Of a DNA stretch of 64,000 nt, positions 33,101 through 42,085 are shown one piece after another. A program made the position numbers and the translations under genes. The notes beneath the pieces are model-generated. The model was given only the letters and a program-made list of their open reading frames with translations. It was not told the origin of the DNA and did no database searches. Positions within the stretch are counted from its first letter, which is position 1; each line of letters opens with the position of its first letter. Source of the DNA: Streptomyces sp. 2114.4 (GTDB lineage: Bacteria > Actinomycetota > Actinomycetes > Streptomycetales > Streptomycetaceae); contig NZ_FYEY01000001.1 in NCBI RefSeq assembly GCF_900187385.1, positions 5,456,001-5,520,000 of the forward strand, written 5' to 3'.

Positions 33101-34041
33101 GCCGCACCTCCGGCGGAGCGGTTGAAGCCGCCGGACAGCTTCGCCTTGGCGCGCTGGAGCGGAGTGAGCGGCAGTTGGCGGCTGGAGCCGCGGGCGTAGT
33201 AACGCTCGAGGTAGTACTGGCCGATGCTCAGCACCGTGGTGGCGATCAGGTACCAGGCGGCGGCGAGGATCAGCATCTCCACGACGACGCCCGAGTCCCG
33301 GCCGACGTTCTGGGCGGCCTGGAGGAGGTCGTAGTACTGGACGGCGATCACCAGCGAGGAGGTCTTGAGCATGTTGATGACCTCGTTGCCGGTCGGCGGC
33401 ACGATCACCCGCATCGCCTGCGGCACGATGATCCGGCGCAGCGTCCTGGCGTGGCTCATGCCCAGCGCGTGCGCCGCCTCGGTCTGGCCCTCGTCGACGG
33501 CGTTGAGGCCGGCCCGGCAGATCTCCGCCATGTACGCCGCCTCGTTGAGCCCGAGGCCCAGCAGCGCGCACAGGAACGGGGTCATGAAGTCCGACCACTC
33601 GTCCTTGTAGATCGGCATGATGTCGATGTACTGGAAGACGAGGCCCAGGTTGAACCAGAGGAACAGCTGGACGTAGACCGGCGTACCGCGGAAGAACCAG
33701 ACGTAGAACCACGCCACCGTCGAGGTGACCGGGTTCTTGGACTGGCGCATCACGGCCAGGATCACGCCGCCCACGATGCCGATGATCATCGAGAGCACGG
33801 TGATCAGCAGGGTGTTGCGCAGGCCCTTGAGGATGTCCGCGTTGAACATGTACTGGGGGATGGCGTCCCAGTTGACGTTCCCGGAGGCGAAGGCCCGGCC
33901 GAGCAGGGCGATCAGTCCGAGGACGACGACCGCCGCCACCCAGCGGCCGTAGTGGCGGACCGGGATGGCTTTGATCGGCTCGGGCTGGGGCGGCGGAGCG
34001 TCCGCCGGCGGCTGGGCCGACTTGTCGACGTCAACTGACAC
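33097..34041 (-). CDS. Polar amino acid ABC transporter, permease
   Basis: A 314-residue HisM/GlnP-type permease. A Pro-rich cytosolic N-terminus ('ADAPPPQPEPIKAIPVRHYGRW') precedes about six membrane helices. The EAA loop for ATPase contact is 'EAAHALGMSHARTLRRIIVPQAMRVIVPP'. As only one permease gene is present it probably forms a homodimer. The GTG at 34041 follows AAAGG. It is the middle gene of the operon. Confidence 0.93.
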   Translation of the reverse strand: MSVDVDKSAQPPADAPPPQPEPIKAIPVRHYGRWVAAVVVLGLIALLGRAFASGNVNWDAIPQYMFNADILKGLRNTLLITVLSMIIGIVGGVILAVMRQSKNPVTSTVAWFYVWFFRGTPVYVQLFLWFNLGLVFQYIDIMPIYKDEWSDFMTPFLCALLGLGLNEAAYMAEICRAGLNAVDEGQTEAAHALGMSHARTLRRIIVPQAMRVIVPPTGNEVINMLKTSSLVIAVQYYDLLQAAQNVGRDSGVVVEMLILAAAWYLIATTVLSIGQYYLERYYARGSSRQLPLTPLQRAKAKLSGGFNRSAGGAA

Positions 34042-34103
34042 GGGTGTTGCCTTTCAGCATTCGGCGGGAGGTGCGCGGAGCGGAGGGGTGGGCGTGCGAC
34101 GGC

Positions 34104-35078
34104 TCAGGAGCCGCCATTGAGCTGCACCTTCTTGACCGCGGCATCCTTGACGTCCCACTTGTCCAGGACCTTGGCGTACGAGCCGTTCTTGATCGCGAGT
34201 TCCAGCGCGGACCGCAGCGTGTCACGCAGCTGCTCCTTGCCCTTGGGGACCGCGATGCCGTACGGGGCCGCCTTGAGCGGCGCGCCGCCGACCATCTGGA
34301 AATCCTTGCCGTGACCCGAGACCTTCACCGCATACGCCGCGACCGGGTAGTCGCTGGAGACGGCGTCCACACCGGCGGTGCGCAGCCGGGTCTGGGCCTC
34401 GGAGTCGTTGTCGAAGGCCTCGATCGAGATCGGCTGCTCGCCGTTCTTCTCACAGGCCTTCGACTTGTCCTTGGCCAGGTCGTGCGAGACCGTGCCGCGC
34501 TGCACCGCGAGCTTCTTGCCGCACAGCGTCTCCCAGCCGTCGATGCCCTTGGTCTTGCCCTTCTGGGTGTAGAGCGACACACCGACGTTGAGGTAGTCGA
34601 TGAAGTCGACACCCTGGCCGATCTTCTTGCCGGTGTTGCTGTCGATGCCCTCCTGGCGCTCCTTGGTGTCCGTCATCGCCGACATCGCGATGTCGTAGCG
34701 CTTGGACTTCAGGCCACCCATGAGGGTGTCGAAGGTGGCGTTGTTGAAGTTGAGCTTGATGCCCAGCTCCTTGCTCATCGCCTCCGCGAGATCCGGGTCG
34801 ATGCCCTCGATCACGCCGTTGGAGCGGAACTCCACCGGCTTGTACGTGATGTCCGAGCCGACCTGGAGCATGGCCTTTTCCTGAACATCCTTGGGCAGCT
34901 TCTTGAACAGCGGCGCATTGACGTTGCGGTTCTTCTTCGCCTCGCGCTTGGCGATGGCCGCGTCCGTCTGGTCACCGCAGGCGCTGAGCAGCAGCAGCGA
35001 GGCGGCGACCGCGGCCGCCGCGGCCACGGCCGTGCGGGACCTGCCGGCGGCCGTGCGACGGATGGTGCGTGCGGTCAT
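34104..35078 (-). CDS. Polar amino acid ABC transporter, substrate-binding lipoprotein
   Basis: A 324-residue SBP_bac_3 protein. A Tat/Sec-like basic and hydrophobic signal ends in the lipobox 'LLLLSAC', so the mature protein is lipid-anchored outside the membrane. The ligand-binding lobes include 'GIDPDLAEAMSKELGIKL', 'YDIAMSAMTDTKERQEG' and 'LAVQRGTVSHDLA'. The substrate is probably a polar amino acid, which one being unknown. AGGAGG precedes the ATG at 35078. It is the first and probably most expressed gene of the operon. Confidence 0.93.
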   Translation of the reverse strand: MTARTIRRTAAGRSRTAVAAAAAVAASLLLLSACGDQTDAAIAKREAKKNRNVNAPLFKKLPKDVQEKAMLQVGSDITYKPVEFRSNGVIEGIDPDLAEAMSKELGIKLNFNNATFDTLMGGLKSKRYDIAMSAMTDTKERQEGIDSNTGKKIGQGVDFIDYLNVGVSLYTQKGKTKGIDGWETLCGKKLAVQRGTVSHDLAKDKSKACEKNGEQPISIEAFDNDSEAQTRLRTAGVDAVSSDYPVAAYAVKVSGHGKDFQMVGGAPLKAAPYGIAVPKGKEQLRDTLRSALELAIKNGSYAKVLDKWDVKDAAVKKVQLNGGS

Positions 35079-35192
35079 GCTGAGCCTCCTGCGAATGGAG
35101 AAGCCGACGGGGAAGCCGACGTGACAAAGGGCCGGGGGCACACCGTCGAGCGTCGCGACCTCGGTTGGTGACGGAATCCTGCCATCCGTGCT

Positions 35193-35270
35193 CCGCTATT
35201 CGGACTGTCGTTATGGTCAAAATCGGATAACGGACGGAGAAGGCAAGGTGACGCCCTTGTGGCACAAGGG
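35193..35270. promoter_or_regulatory. Dyads upstream of the amino-acid ABC operon
   Basis: CCGCTATTCG (35193-35202) and CGGATAACGG (35224-35233) are reverse complements at 8 of 10 positions, centred 115-155 bp before the lipoprotein start. A perfect small dyad, CCCTTGT-GGC-ACAAGGG, follows at 35254-35270. They lie in a 540-bp gap shared with the divergent malic enzyme gene. No known operator family was recognised. Confidence 0.4.
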
Positions 35271-35618
35271 GAGCCTCCGCCTCCGCTGATGACGGGCCTC
35301 CCCGCCCCGTTCCCGGCGTCTCGGGATCCGGACCGGAGGGGATGACCCTTCTGCGTTTTTTGTGCATTTCGCGGTTATTGTCGGAACTCTGAACTCGAGG
35401 GTAAGGAATCTGACTCGTCGGGGCCCGCGCCCGTCGGGTAGAAAGGTTGGTTACACCCCTCATCCGGGGCTCAGGGCGCGTGTGCGGCGCGCCCGGCGTC
35501 CGAAAACCTCCCCGCGCGCGGCGGTCATCCGCCGTGCAGGGCGCGGACGCGGTGCCCGCCCACCCCTCAACCAGGGGTGGCCACCCTCAACAGAATTTCG
35601 ATTAAAGGGGTAAGACAA

Positions 35619-36842
35619 GTGGCAGCGGAGATCGTCAATCCTCGCAGCGACAGCAATACCGGCGCGGGCGCGGGCAGTGCGCCCGACGATGCTTTCGACC
35701 CGGCCTTCGCGCTGCATCGCGGCGGCAAGATGGCCATCCAGGCGACCGTGCCGGTCCGCGACAAGGACGACCTGTCCCTCGCGTACACGCCGGGCGTCGC
35801 CAAGGTGTGCAGCGCCATCGCCGACCAGCCCGAGCTCGTCCACGACTACACCTGGAAGTCCCAGGTCGTCGCCGTGGTCACGGACGGCACCGCGGTGCTG
35901 GGACTGGGCGACATCGGCCCGGAGGCCTCGCTCCCCGTGATGGAGGGCAAGGCCATCCTCTTCAAGCAGTTCGGCGGCGTCGACGCGGTGCCGATCGCGC
36001 TCGGCACCACCGACACCGACGAGATCATCGAGACCGTCGTCCGGATGGCCCCGTCCTTCGGCGGGGTCAACCTGGAGGACATCTCGGCGCCGCGGTGTTT
36101 CGAGATCGAGCGCCGGCTCCAGGAGCGGCTGGACATCCCGGTCTTCCACGACGACCAGCACGGCACCGCCGTGGTCACGCTGGCCGCGCTGCGCAACGCC
36201 GCCAAGCTCACCGACCGCTCGCTCGGCCAGCTGCGGGCGGTCATCTCGGGCGCCGGTGCGGCAGGCGTCGCCATCGCCAAGATCCTCATCGAGGCGGGCA
36301 TCGGGGACGTCGCGGTCTGCGACCGCAAGGGCATCGTCTCCACCGACCGCGGCGACCTCACGGACGTCAAGCGCGAGGTGGCCGGCTTCACCAACAAGGG
36401 CCGGCTGACCGGATCGCTGGAGGACGCGTTGGACGGCGCCGATGTCTTCATCGGGGTCTCCGGCGGCACGGTGCCGGAGGAGGCGGTGGCCAAGATGGCG
36501 AAGGACTCGCTGATCTTCGCGATGGCCAACCCCACCCCGGAGATCCACCCGGAGGTCGCGCACAAGTACGCGGCCGTGGTCGCCACCGGACGCAGCGACT
36601 ACCCCAACCAGATCAACAACGTGCTGGCCTTCCCGGGCATCTTCGCCGGAGCCATGCAGGTGCGGGCCACCCGGATCACCGAGGGCATGAAGCTCGCCGC
36701 CGCCGAGGCCCTGGCCGCCGTTGTCGCCGACGAGCTCGGCGCCGACCGGGTCATCCCCTCGCCGTTCGACGAGCGGGTCGCCCCGGCCGTCAGCGCCGCC
36801 GTCGCGGCCGCCGCCCGCGCCGAGGGCGTGGCCCGTCGCTGA
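35619..36842 (+). CDS. maeB: NAD(P)-dependent malic enzyme
   Basis: Oxidatively decarboxylates malate to pyruvate, feeding NADPH and acetyl-CoA synthesis. The 407-residue protein is the short bacterial form. Visible motifs are 'LAYTPGVAKVC' (catalytic Tyr), 'EDISAPRCFEIERRLQE', 'FHDDQHGTAVVTLAAL' (metal and malate binding), the Rossmann 'ISGAGAAGVAIAKIL' and 'ANPTPEI'. The GTG at 35619 follows AAAGGGG. It is transcribed alone and ended by a strong stem-loop. Confidence 0.95.
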   Translation: MAAEIVNPRSDSNTGAGAGSAPDDAFDPAFALHRGGKMAIQATVPVRDKDDLSLAYTPGVAKVCSAIADQPELVHDYTWKSQVVAVVTDGTAVLGLGDIGPEASLPVMEGKAILFKQFGGVDAVPIALGTTDTDEIIETVVRMAPSFGGVNLEDISAPRCFEIERRLQERLDIPVFHDDQHGTAVVTLAALRNAAKLTDRSLGQLRAVISGAGAAGVAIAKILIEAGIGDVAVCDRKGIVSTDRGDLTDVKREVAGFTNKGRLTGSLEDALDGADVFIGVSGGTVPEEAVAKMAKDSLIFAMANPTPEIHPEVAHKYAAVVATGRSDYPNQINNVLAFPGIFAGAMQVRATRITEGMKLAAAEALAAVVADELGADRVIPSPFDERVAPAVSAAVAAAARAEGVARR

Positions 36843-36869
36843 CCGCGCCGCCACCGGAGTCATCCGCCA

Positions 36870-36912
36870 ACGGGCCGGGCCCGCACCTGTATGAGGTGCG
36901 GGCCCGGCCCGT
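36870..36912 (+). terminator. Strong terminator of the malic enzyme gene
   Basis: A perfect 19-bp inverted repeat (36870-36888 with 36894-36912) with a GTATG loop starts 27 bp after the stop codon. It is the longest perfect stem seen in the window. Confidence 0.9.
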
Positions 36913-37086
36913 CGTGGTGACGCGGCACGGGAGGCGCGGCGTAACACGGGTGCCCCCCTCGACGCGGCACGGCGCCGCGGCGAGGCACGGGCGGCGCGGC
37001 GCGACCCGGGGGGAGTGGAGGCGGCGCGGCGCGTGTCACACCCCTGTGCGGTACCGCAGCGCCCTGCCGCGGCCTACGTTGGGATC

Positions 37087-38049
37087 ATGTTTGCTGCCTA
37101 TGCCGCCCGCATCGACCGTGACCAGCCGCTGAACGGCCTCGAATTGGGGGAGCGGCCGGCCCCTGACGTACGCCCCGGCTGGACGACCGTCAACGTCAAG
37201 GCCGCCTCCCTCAACCACCACGACCTGTGGTCGCTGCGCGGGGTGGGGATCACCGAGGACAGCCTGCCGATGATCCTCGGCTGCGACGCCGCCGGAGTGG
37301 ACGCGGACGGCAACGAGGTCGTCCTGCACTCCGTCATCGGGCAGACCGGCCACGGAGTCGGCGCCAAGGAGAAGCCCTCCATCCTCACCGAGCGCTACCA
37401 GGGCACCTTCGCCGAGCAGGTCACCGTCCCCTCCTGGAACGTGCTGCCCAAGCCGAAGGAGCTGTCCTTCGAGGAGGCGGCCTGTCTGCCGACCGCCTGG
37501 CTGACCGCGTACCGGATGCTGTTCACCAACGCGGGCGTACGGCCCGGGGACAGCGTCCTGGTGCAGGGCGCCGGCGGCGGCGTCGCGACCGCCGCCATCG
37601 TGCTGGGCGCCGCCGCGGGGCTGCGGGTCTTCGCCACCAGCCGGGACGAGGCCAAGCGCAAGCGTGCGCTGGAGCTGGGCGCCGAGGCGGTGTTCGCGAC
37701 CGGCGAGCGGCTGCCGCAGCGGGTGGACGCGGTGATCGAGACGGTCGGCGCCGCCACCTGGTCGCACTCCGTCAAGTCGCTGCGCCCCGGCGGCAGTCTG
37801 GTCATCTCGGGCGCCACCAGCGGCTTCACCCCCAAGAGCGGCGAGCTCAACCGGATCTTCTTCCTGGAACTGAAGATCGTCGGTTCCACGATGGGCAGCA
37901 AGGAGGAGCTGGCATCGCTGCTCAGCTTCTGCGCGGCCAAGGGCATCCGGCCGGTGATCGATTCGACGCTGCCGCTGGACCGGGCGCGTGAGGGGTTCAC
38001 GAAGATGGCGGAGGGCGAGCTGTTCGGCAAGATCGTGCTGACGGTGTGA
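37087..38049 (+). CDS. Zinc-binding-type alcohol dehydrogenase / quinone oxidoreductase family protein
   Basis: A 320-residue MDR-superfamily oxidoreductase. The GroES-like domain holds 'NHHDLWSLRGVG' and 'LGCDAAGVDADG'; the Rossmann domain has 'LVQGAGGGVATAAI'. The cysteine cluster of the structural zinc is missing and the catalytic zinc ligands are not clear, so it is more like NADPH:quinone or enoyl reductases. The ATG at 37087 is the conserved start. Substrate unknown. Confidence 0.88.
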   Translation: MFAAYAARIDRDQPLNGLELGERPAPDVRPGWTTVNVKAASLNHHDLWSLRGVGITEDSLPMILGCDAAGVDADGNEVVLHSVIGQTGHGVGAKEKPSILTERYQGTFAEQVTVPSWNVLPKPKELSFEEAACLPTAWLTAYRMLFTNAGVRPGDSVLVQGAGGGVATAAIVLGAAAGLRVFATSRDEAKRKRALELGAEAVFATGERLPQRVDAVIETVGAATWSHSVKSLRPGGSLVISGATSGFTPKSGELNRIFFLELKIVGSTMGSKEELASLLSFCAAKGIRPVIDSTLPLDRAREGFTKMAEGELFGKIVLTV

Positions 38050-38082
38050 CGCCTGGCGTGCGGTCCCTTCGGCGGTCGACGG

Positions 38083-38147
38083 GATGTCGATGGTTTTGCG
38101 GTCGCCCAGGTGATGTCGACGTTTTTGGTGGCCGACGTGATGTCGAC
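38083..38147. repeat. Three spaced copies of GATGTCGAC/T
   Basis: GATGTCGAT at 38083 and GATGTCGAC at 38112 and 38139 are repeated at 29- and 27-bp spacing, with similar flanks (GTTTTGCGGTCG, GTTTTTGGTGGCCG), in the gap before the hutD-like gene. Confidence 0.65.
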
Positions 38148-38213
38148 GTCCCGTCGGTGTGTGGCGTGCAGTCGTGCAGTCGTGAAGTCCCTTCGGTGAG
38201 GAGGCCGGGAAGA

Positions 38214-38849
38214 GTGCGGATCCTGCGGGCGGAGGGGCGCGCCGCCGCGCCGTGGAGCAACGGCGGCGGGGTGACCCGGGAGGTCGCCGTCCAGCCGCCG
38301 GGCTCCGGCTGGGACACCTTCGCCTGGCGGGTCAGCCTGGCGGACGTCACCCGCGACGGTCCGTACTCGCCGCTGCCCGGTGTCCGGCGGATCCTCACCG
38401 TCGTCGACGGCGCCGGGCTGGAACTGACGGTGGACGGCACCGCGCAACTCCTCCCTGAGCGCTACCGCCCGTTCGCCTTCCCCGGCGGTGCCGCCACCGA
38501 CTCCCGGCTGCTGGACGGCCACCCCGTCGTCAACCTCAATGTGATGCTCCGGGAGGGGCGGGCGGCGGCGACGGTGGAGATGGTGCGGGGGAGCCGGAGG
38601 GTGTGGCCGGCCGGCGACGGCGCCGCCGACGGCGACCGTGGCCCCGACCATGACCAGGTTCCCGACGAGGTCATGGTGGTGGCGGTCGAGGGGCGCACCC
38701 GGCTCGGGCCACCTGGCGCCCACGAGGCGCAGTTGGAGCGGTTCGACGCGGCGCTGCTGACGGCACCGGACGCGGCCGCCGCGGCGCTGTGGACGGACGG
38801 GACCGCGGCGGTGATCGCCTTGTCCGTGACCGCGCCTGGCCGGTCTTAG
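38214..38849 (+). CDS. HutD family protein
   Basis: A 211-residue cupin-fold protein of the HutD/Ves family. The diagnostic start 'RAEGRAAAPWSNGGGVTREVAV' is followed by 'WDTFAWRVSLADV' and 'GPYSPLPGVRRILTVVDG'. HutD proteins are linked to histidine utilisation regulation in other bacteria, but no hut genes are nearby. The GTG at 38214 follows GAGGAGG at loose spacing. Residues 130-155 are an Asp/Gly-rich insertion. Confidence 0.85.
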   Translation: MRILRAEGRAAAPWSNGGGVTREVAVQPPGSGWDTFAWRVSLADVTRDGPYSPLPGVRRILTVVDGAGLELTVDGTAQLLPERYRPFAFPGGAATDSRLLDGHPVVNLNVMLREGRAAATVEMVRGSRRVWPAGDGAADGDRGPDHDQVPDEVMVVAVEGRTRLGPPGAHEAQLERFDAALLTAPDAAAAALWTDGTAAVIALSVTAPGRS

Positions 38850-38877
38850 CGCTTATCCCCGGGTCGGGCTCCGCGCC

Positions 38878-39021
38878 GTGGCCGCGCTCCGCCGGCTGCT
38901 GGAACAGCTCGAAGCCGTGCAGGTGCGCAGCGCCCGCGCGAAGGGCTGGTCGTGGCAGGAGATCGCGGCGGAGCTGGGTGTCAGCAGACAGGCAGTGCAC
39001 AAGAAGCACGGGAGGCGCTGA
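38878..39021 (+). CDS. 47-residue helix-turn-helix protein
   Basis: A small gene of 47 codons starting with GTG. After a helix ('ALRRLLEQLEAVQVRSAR') an HTH is clear: 'WSWQEIAAELGVSRQAVHKKH'. Its TGA overlaps the ATG of the next gene (TGATG), so the two are translationally coupled. This pairing of a mini-HTH protein with a Clp-N protein recurs in Streptomyces as far as I recall. No ribosome binding site is visible; a stop in frame at 38827 limits any longer start. Confidence 0.75.
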   Translation: MAALRRLLEQLEAVQVRSARAKGWSWQEIAAELGVSRQAVHKKHGRR

Positions 39022-39584
39022 TGTTCGAGAAATTCACGGCCGACGCACGCGCGGTGGTGCGCGGCGCCGCGGAATGGGCGGACCGTACGGGCAGCGGCAC
39101 GGTCGGCGAACCGGAGCTGCTGCTCGCGCTGCTGGAGCGTACGGACTCGCCGGCCGCCCGGGTGCTCGCGGCGCTCGGTGTCCACGCGCGGCGGGAGTCG
39201 GTGGCGGACGCCCTCGCGGCGGTGCGCCGGCGCGGCGGGGTGTCCCCGGCCGACGCGGCGGCGCTGGCCGGGCTCGGGATCGATATCGACGAGGTCGTGA
39301 CGCGGGTGGAACAGGCGCACGGGGTGGGCGCGCTGGCCGGAGGCGGACGGACCGGGCGCCGGAAGCGGACGCGCCGGCTGTTCACGGCGGAGGCGAAGTC
39401 CGTGCTGGAGCGTGCCCTGCGGATTGCCGTCGGACGCGGCGAGCGGTACCTCGGTGACGAGCATCTGCTGATGGCGCTGGCCGCCAGGCCCGGACCGGCC
39501 GCGGCGGTGCTCGCCGATCACGGGGCGACCTACGGTGAGGTGCTGCGGGCGCTGGAGGAGGAGCGGGGCCGGCGCGTGAGTTGA
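39021..39584 (+). CDS. Clp N-terminal repeat domain protein
   Basis: A 187-residue protein formed by two Clp-N repeats ('MFEKFTADARAVVRGAAEWADRTG...LLLALLE' at about 1-70 and 'LFTAEAKSVLERALRIAVGRGERYLGDEHLLMALAARPG' at about 120-165). There is no AAA ATPase module. In ClpA/C this domain binds substrates or adaptors. Alone it may act as a substrate-recognition or decoy adaptor for Clp machinery; this is inference. It is coupled to the upstream 47-residue HTH gene by overlapping stop and start. Confidence 0.85.
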   Translation: MFEKFTADARAVVRGAAEWADRTGSGTVGEPELLLALLERTDSPAARVLAALGVHARRESVADALAAVRRRGGVSPADAAALAGLGIDIDEVVTRVEQAHGVGALAGGGRTGRRKRTRRLFTAEAKSVLERALRIAVGRGERYLGDEHLLMALAARPGPAAAVLADHGATYGEVLRALEEERGRRVS

Positions 39585-39651
39585 GGGAGCACGCGCGCTA
39601 CGGGCCACACGCGTGTCACGGGCCGCACACGTGCCACGGCCGGCCCCCGCC

Positions 39652-40533
39652 CTACGGATAGCCCACCTTCACCGTCCCGATGCCCAGCGTGCTGTGCCGG
39701 GGCAGGTAGCCGGCCTCGAACAGCGCGCTCAGGGCGGGGTGGAGCAGCTGGGCCAGTCGTTCGGCGCGTGAGTGGCCCAGCGCCCGCCACGGGCCGGCCG
39801 CCAGGCGGTCCGTGGTTCGCTCGATCGCCTCGCGTTCCTTGCGGGCGCGCTCGGTCGCGGTGCCGTCCGGTGCGATCCAGCCACGGGCGGCGAGACGGTG
39901 TCGGGCATCGCTCCACTCCTGTGCGCTCCAGCCGCGGCCCGCGAAGCCGGCGGCCGGCGCGGCGCCGATCGCGGCGAACGACACCAGGGCCTCGCAGGGG
40001 TCGAGTCCGCAGGTCAGCAGGGCCGCCAGATGGCCGTCGCCGCGGTGTTCGCGCAGTACCGTCGCGGCCTGCCAGAGCACCAGATGTGGCGCGTCCGGCC
40101 ACGGCAGATCGCGGTTGGCGGCGGCCAGCGGGCGGGCGGCGCAGCCGGCGTTCTCGGCGGCCTGGCGGGCGAGCCGGGCCGCCTCGGCGAGCTGCGCGGT
40201 GCTCAGCCGGCCGTCGGTCAGCGCCGTCAGCGCACGGTCCATGGCCAGCAGCCGTGCGTCCAGCACCTTGGCCGGGTCCGCGACGGTCCAGATCCGCGGG
40301 AGGTGCCGGGCGATCATCCGCGGGCTGAAGGTGTAGTACGTCGCGGCCACCAATTCGGGCCCGGCGGCGCCCAGCGGAGCCGTGCGCCAGGCGAAGTAGC
40401 TGGGCCAGCGGGAGGACACGTCATGGCCGAGGCCGGCGGCGACCTGGCGGGCCTCGGGGGCGAAGTACAGCGTGGCGTGCAGCGGCTCCAGCAGGTGCCA
40501 CATCCGGCGGGCGACCGAAAGGTATTCCGACAT
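39652..40533 (-). CDS. SCO6745 family protein
   Basis: A 293-residue, mostly helical cytosolic protein matching in pattern the actinobacterial SCO6745 family ('ARRMWHLLEPLHATLYFAPEA', 'YFAWRTAPLGAAGPELVAATYYTFSP'). The C-terminal part looks like a winged helix ('HRLAARGWIAPDGTATERARKEREAIE'). No enzymatic motif is seen; a regulatory role is possible. The ATG at 40533 is the only good start. Confidence 0.82.
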   Translation of the reverse strand: MSEYLSVARRMWHLLEPLHATLYFAPEARQVAAGLGHDVSSRWPSYFAWRTAPLGAAGPELVAATYYTFSPRMIARHLPRIWTVADPAKVLDARLLAMDRALTALTDGRLSTAQLAEAARLARQAAENAGCAARPLAAANRDLPWPDAPHLVLWQAATVLREHRGDGHLAALLTCGLDPCEALVSFAAIGAAPAAGFAGRGWSAQEWSDARHRLAARGWIAPDGTATERARKEREAIERTTDRLAAGPWRALGHSRAERLAQLLHPALSALFEAGYLPRHSTLGIGTVKVGYP

Positions 40534-40939
40534 CGCTTTACCTCATGGCCTTCACGATGCGTGCGCAGACAGGGGGTGCTCCGTGGTCGGGAACACGGCC
40601 ACCGGTCCGCGGAAGCGGGCAGCTGGGGCTCCCTGGAGCCCGGCGCCGGGCGGAAAGCCGTGCGAAGTAGTGAGTTCCCCGATTACGTGGCGTGAATCCA
40701 GAGCGTCGATGGCAACTGTGTGTAGCTGAGGGCTGGTTGGGGGATCCGGTTTCGGCCGCCGCCCGGTCGTCGCCCGGCCGCCCTGCCGTCCGGTCGTCGC
40801 CCGGCCGCCGTGGCACTCGCGGCGGCCGGGTGCCCCCCGTGCGCCGGATATTCGATCGAGTGCGGGCGGCGCCCGTGCGTAGGGTGACCCGGCCGACGGC
40901 CCACGGGGGGTCGCCGCGCCTGTGGAGAGGGAGCGCCGG
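40534..40939. other. 406-bp gap with a 27-bp-period repeat
   Basis: No gene is seen between two divergent genes. A 20-bp sequence, CCGGTCGTCGCCCGGCCGCC, occurs exactly at 40763-40782 and 40790-40809. The region should hold both promoters. Confidence 0.6.
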
Positions 40940-42085
40940 ATGCCGTACCGAGGATGGGCCGACGAGGGATACGGGGCCTTCGCGGACGAATTCGCCCGGA
41001 ACTTCGCCGAGCGCGGTGAAGTCGGCGCCGCCGCTGCCGTGTTCGTGGGCGGGCGCAAGGTCGTGGACCTGTGGGGCGGTGTCGCCGATGACCGGACCGG
41101 GCGGGAGTGGCAGGAGGACACCGTCCTTCCCGTCATGTCCCTCGCCAAGTCCGTGGTCAGCTTCCTGGCCCATCTGCTGTCGCAGGAAGGGGAGTTGGAT
41201 CTCGACGCCCCGGTGGCCGACTACTGGCCGGAGTTCGCCCGCCACGGCAAGGAGGGGATCACCACCCGGATGGTGCTCGCCCACACCGCCGGAATCCCCC
41301 TCGCCGAACGGGAGTTGACGTTCGAGGAGCTGACCGCCTGGACGCCGGTGATCCGTGCCCTGGAGGAACAGCAGCCGCTCTGGGAGCCCGGTACCGCGTT
41401 CGAGTACCACGCCCATGCCTTCGGCTTCATCGTCGGCGAGGTGATCCGGCGCCTCACCGGCCGTACGCCCGGCCGCTACTTCCGGGCGGTCATCGGTGGC
41501 CCCCTGGGGCTGCGTACCTGGATCGGTATGCCGCAGGAAGAGGTTCCGCGGCTGGCCCGCCTCGTCGAGGCGGAGGGACGGGCCCCGTTGCCGAGCGCCG
41601 ATCTGCTGCCCATGCGGGCCGTGACGATGAACGGCGCCCTGCCCTTCCCCGGGCTCGACGATCCGCACGGCTACAACTCGCCCGCCCTGCTGACCGCCGA
41701 ATTCCCCGGTGCGGGCGCGGTGTCGTCGGCGCGCGGTCTGGCGGCCCTGTACGCGGCGGTCGCCACCGGTCTGGACGGCGGACCGCGGCTGCTGTCCGAA
41801 GGAACGGTCACCGACGCGGTCACCCAGCTGTCGGGCGGGCCTTCGTTCTCCGGCTTCCCGGACCTCGGCGCACGCTGGGGGACGGGCGTCCTCCTCGACT
41901 CGGCGTTCCGCCGACTGCTCGGTCCGCGCTCCTTCGCCCACAGCGGGGCGGGCGGTCAATTCGCCTTCGGGGACGACGAGTTCGGGGTCGGCTTCGCCTA
42001 CACCGCCAACCGGATGGGCGGCCCTGGTGACGAGCGGGCCGAACGGCTCATCGGGGCGCTGCGGGGGTGCGTCGGGGCTGAGTGA
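40940..42085 (+). CDS. Serine hydrolase of the beta-lactamase/esterase (class C-like) family
   Basis: A 381-residue penicillin-binding-protein-fold hydrolase. The nucleophile motif S-x-x-K is 'MSLAKSV' (S67, K70); the Tyr motif is 'FEYHAHAFG'; 'HSGAGG' takes the place of K-T-G. No signal peptide is present, so it is probably a cytosolic esterase rather than a secreted beta-lactamase. The ATG at 40940 follows GGAGAGGGAG; a GTG at 40922 would add six residues. Substrate unknown. Confidence 0.88.
   Translation: MPYRGWADEGYGAFADEFARNFAERGEVGAAAAVFVGGRKVVDLWGGVADDRTGREWQEDTVLPVMSLAKSVVSFLAHLLSQEGELDLDAPVADYWPEFARHGKEGITTRMVLAHTAGIPLAERELTFEELTAWTPVIRALEEQQPLWEPGTAFEYHAHAFGFIVGEVIRRLTGRTPGRYFRAVIGGPLGLRTWIGMPQEEVPRLARLVEAEGRAPLPSADLLPMRAVTMNGALPFPGLDDPHGYNSPALLTAEFPGAGAVSSARGLAALYAAVATGLDGGPRLLSEGTVTDAVTQLSGGPSFSGFPDLGARWGTGVLLDSAFRRLLGPRSFAHSGAGGQFAFGDDEFGVGFAYTANRMGGPGDERAERLIGALRGCVGAE

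Noticed and set aside
40692..41318. Plus-strand open frame overlapping the start of the hydrolase gene
   Set aside because: It crosses the repeat-containing gap and is out of frame with the well-supported hydrolase; Arg/Pro/Ser-rich composition marks a shadow frame.
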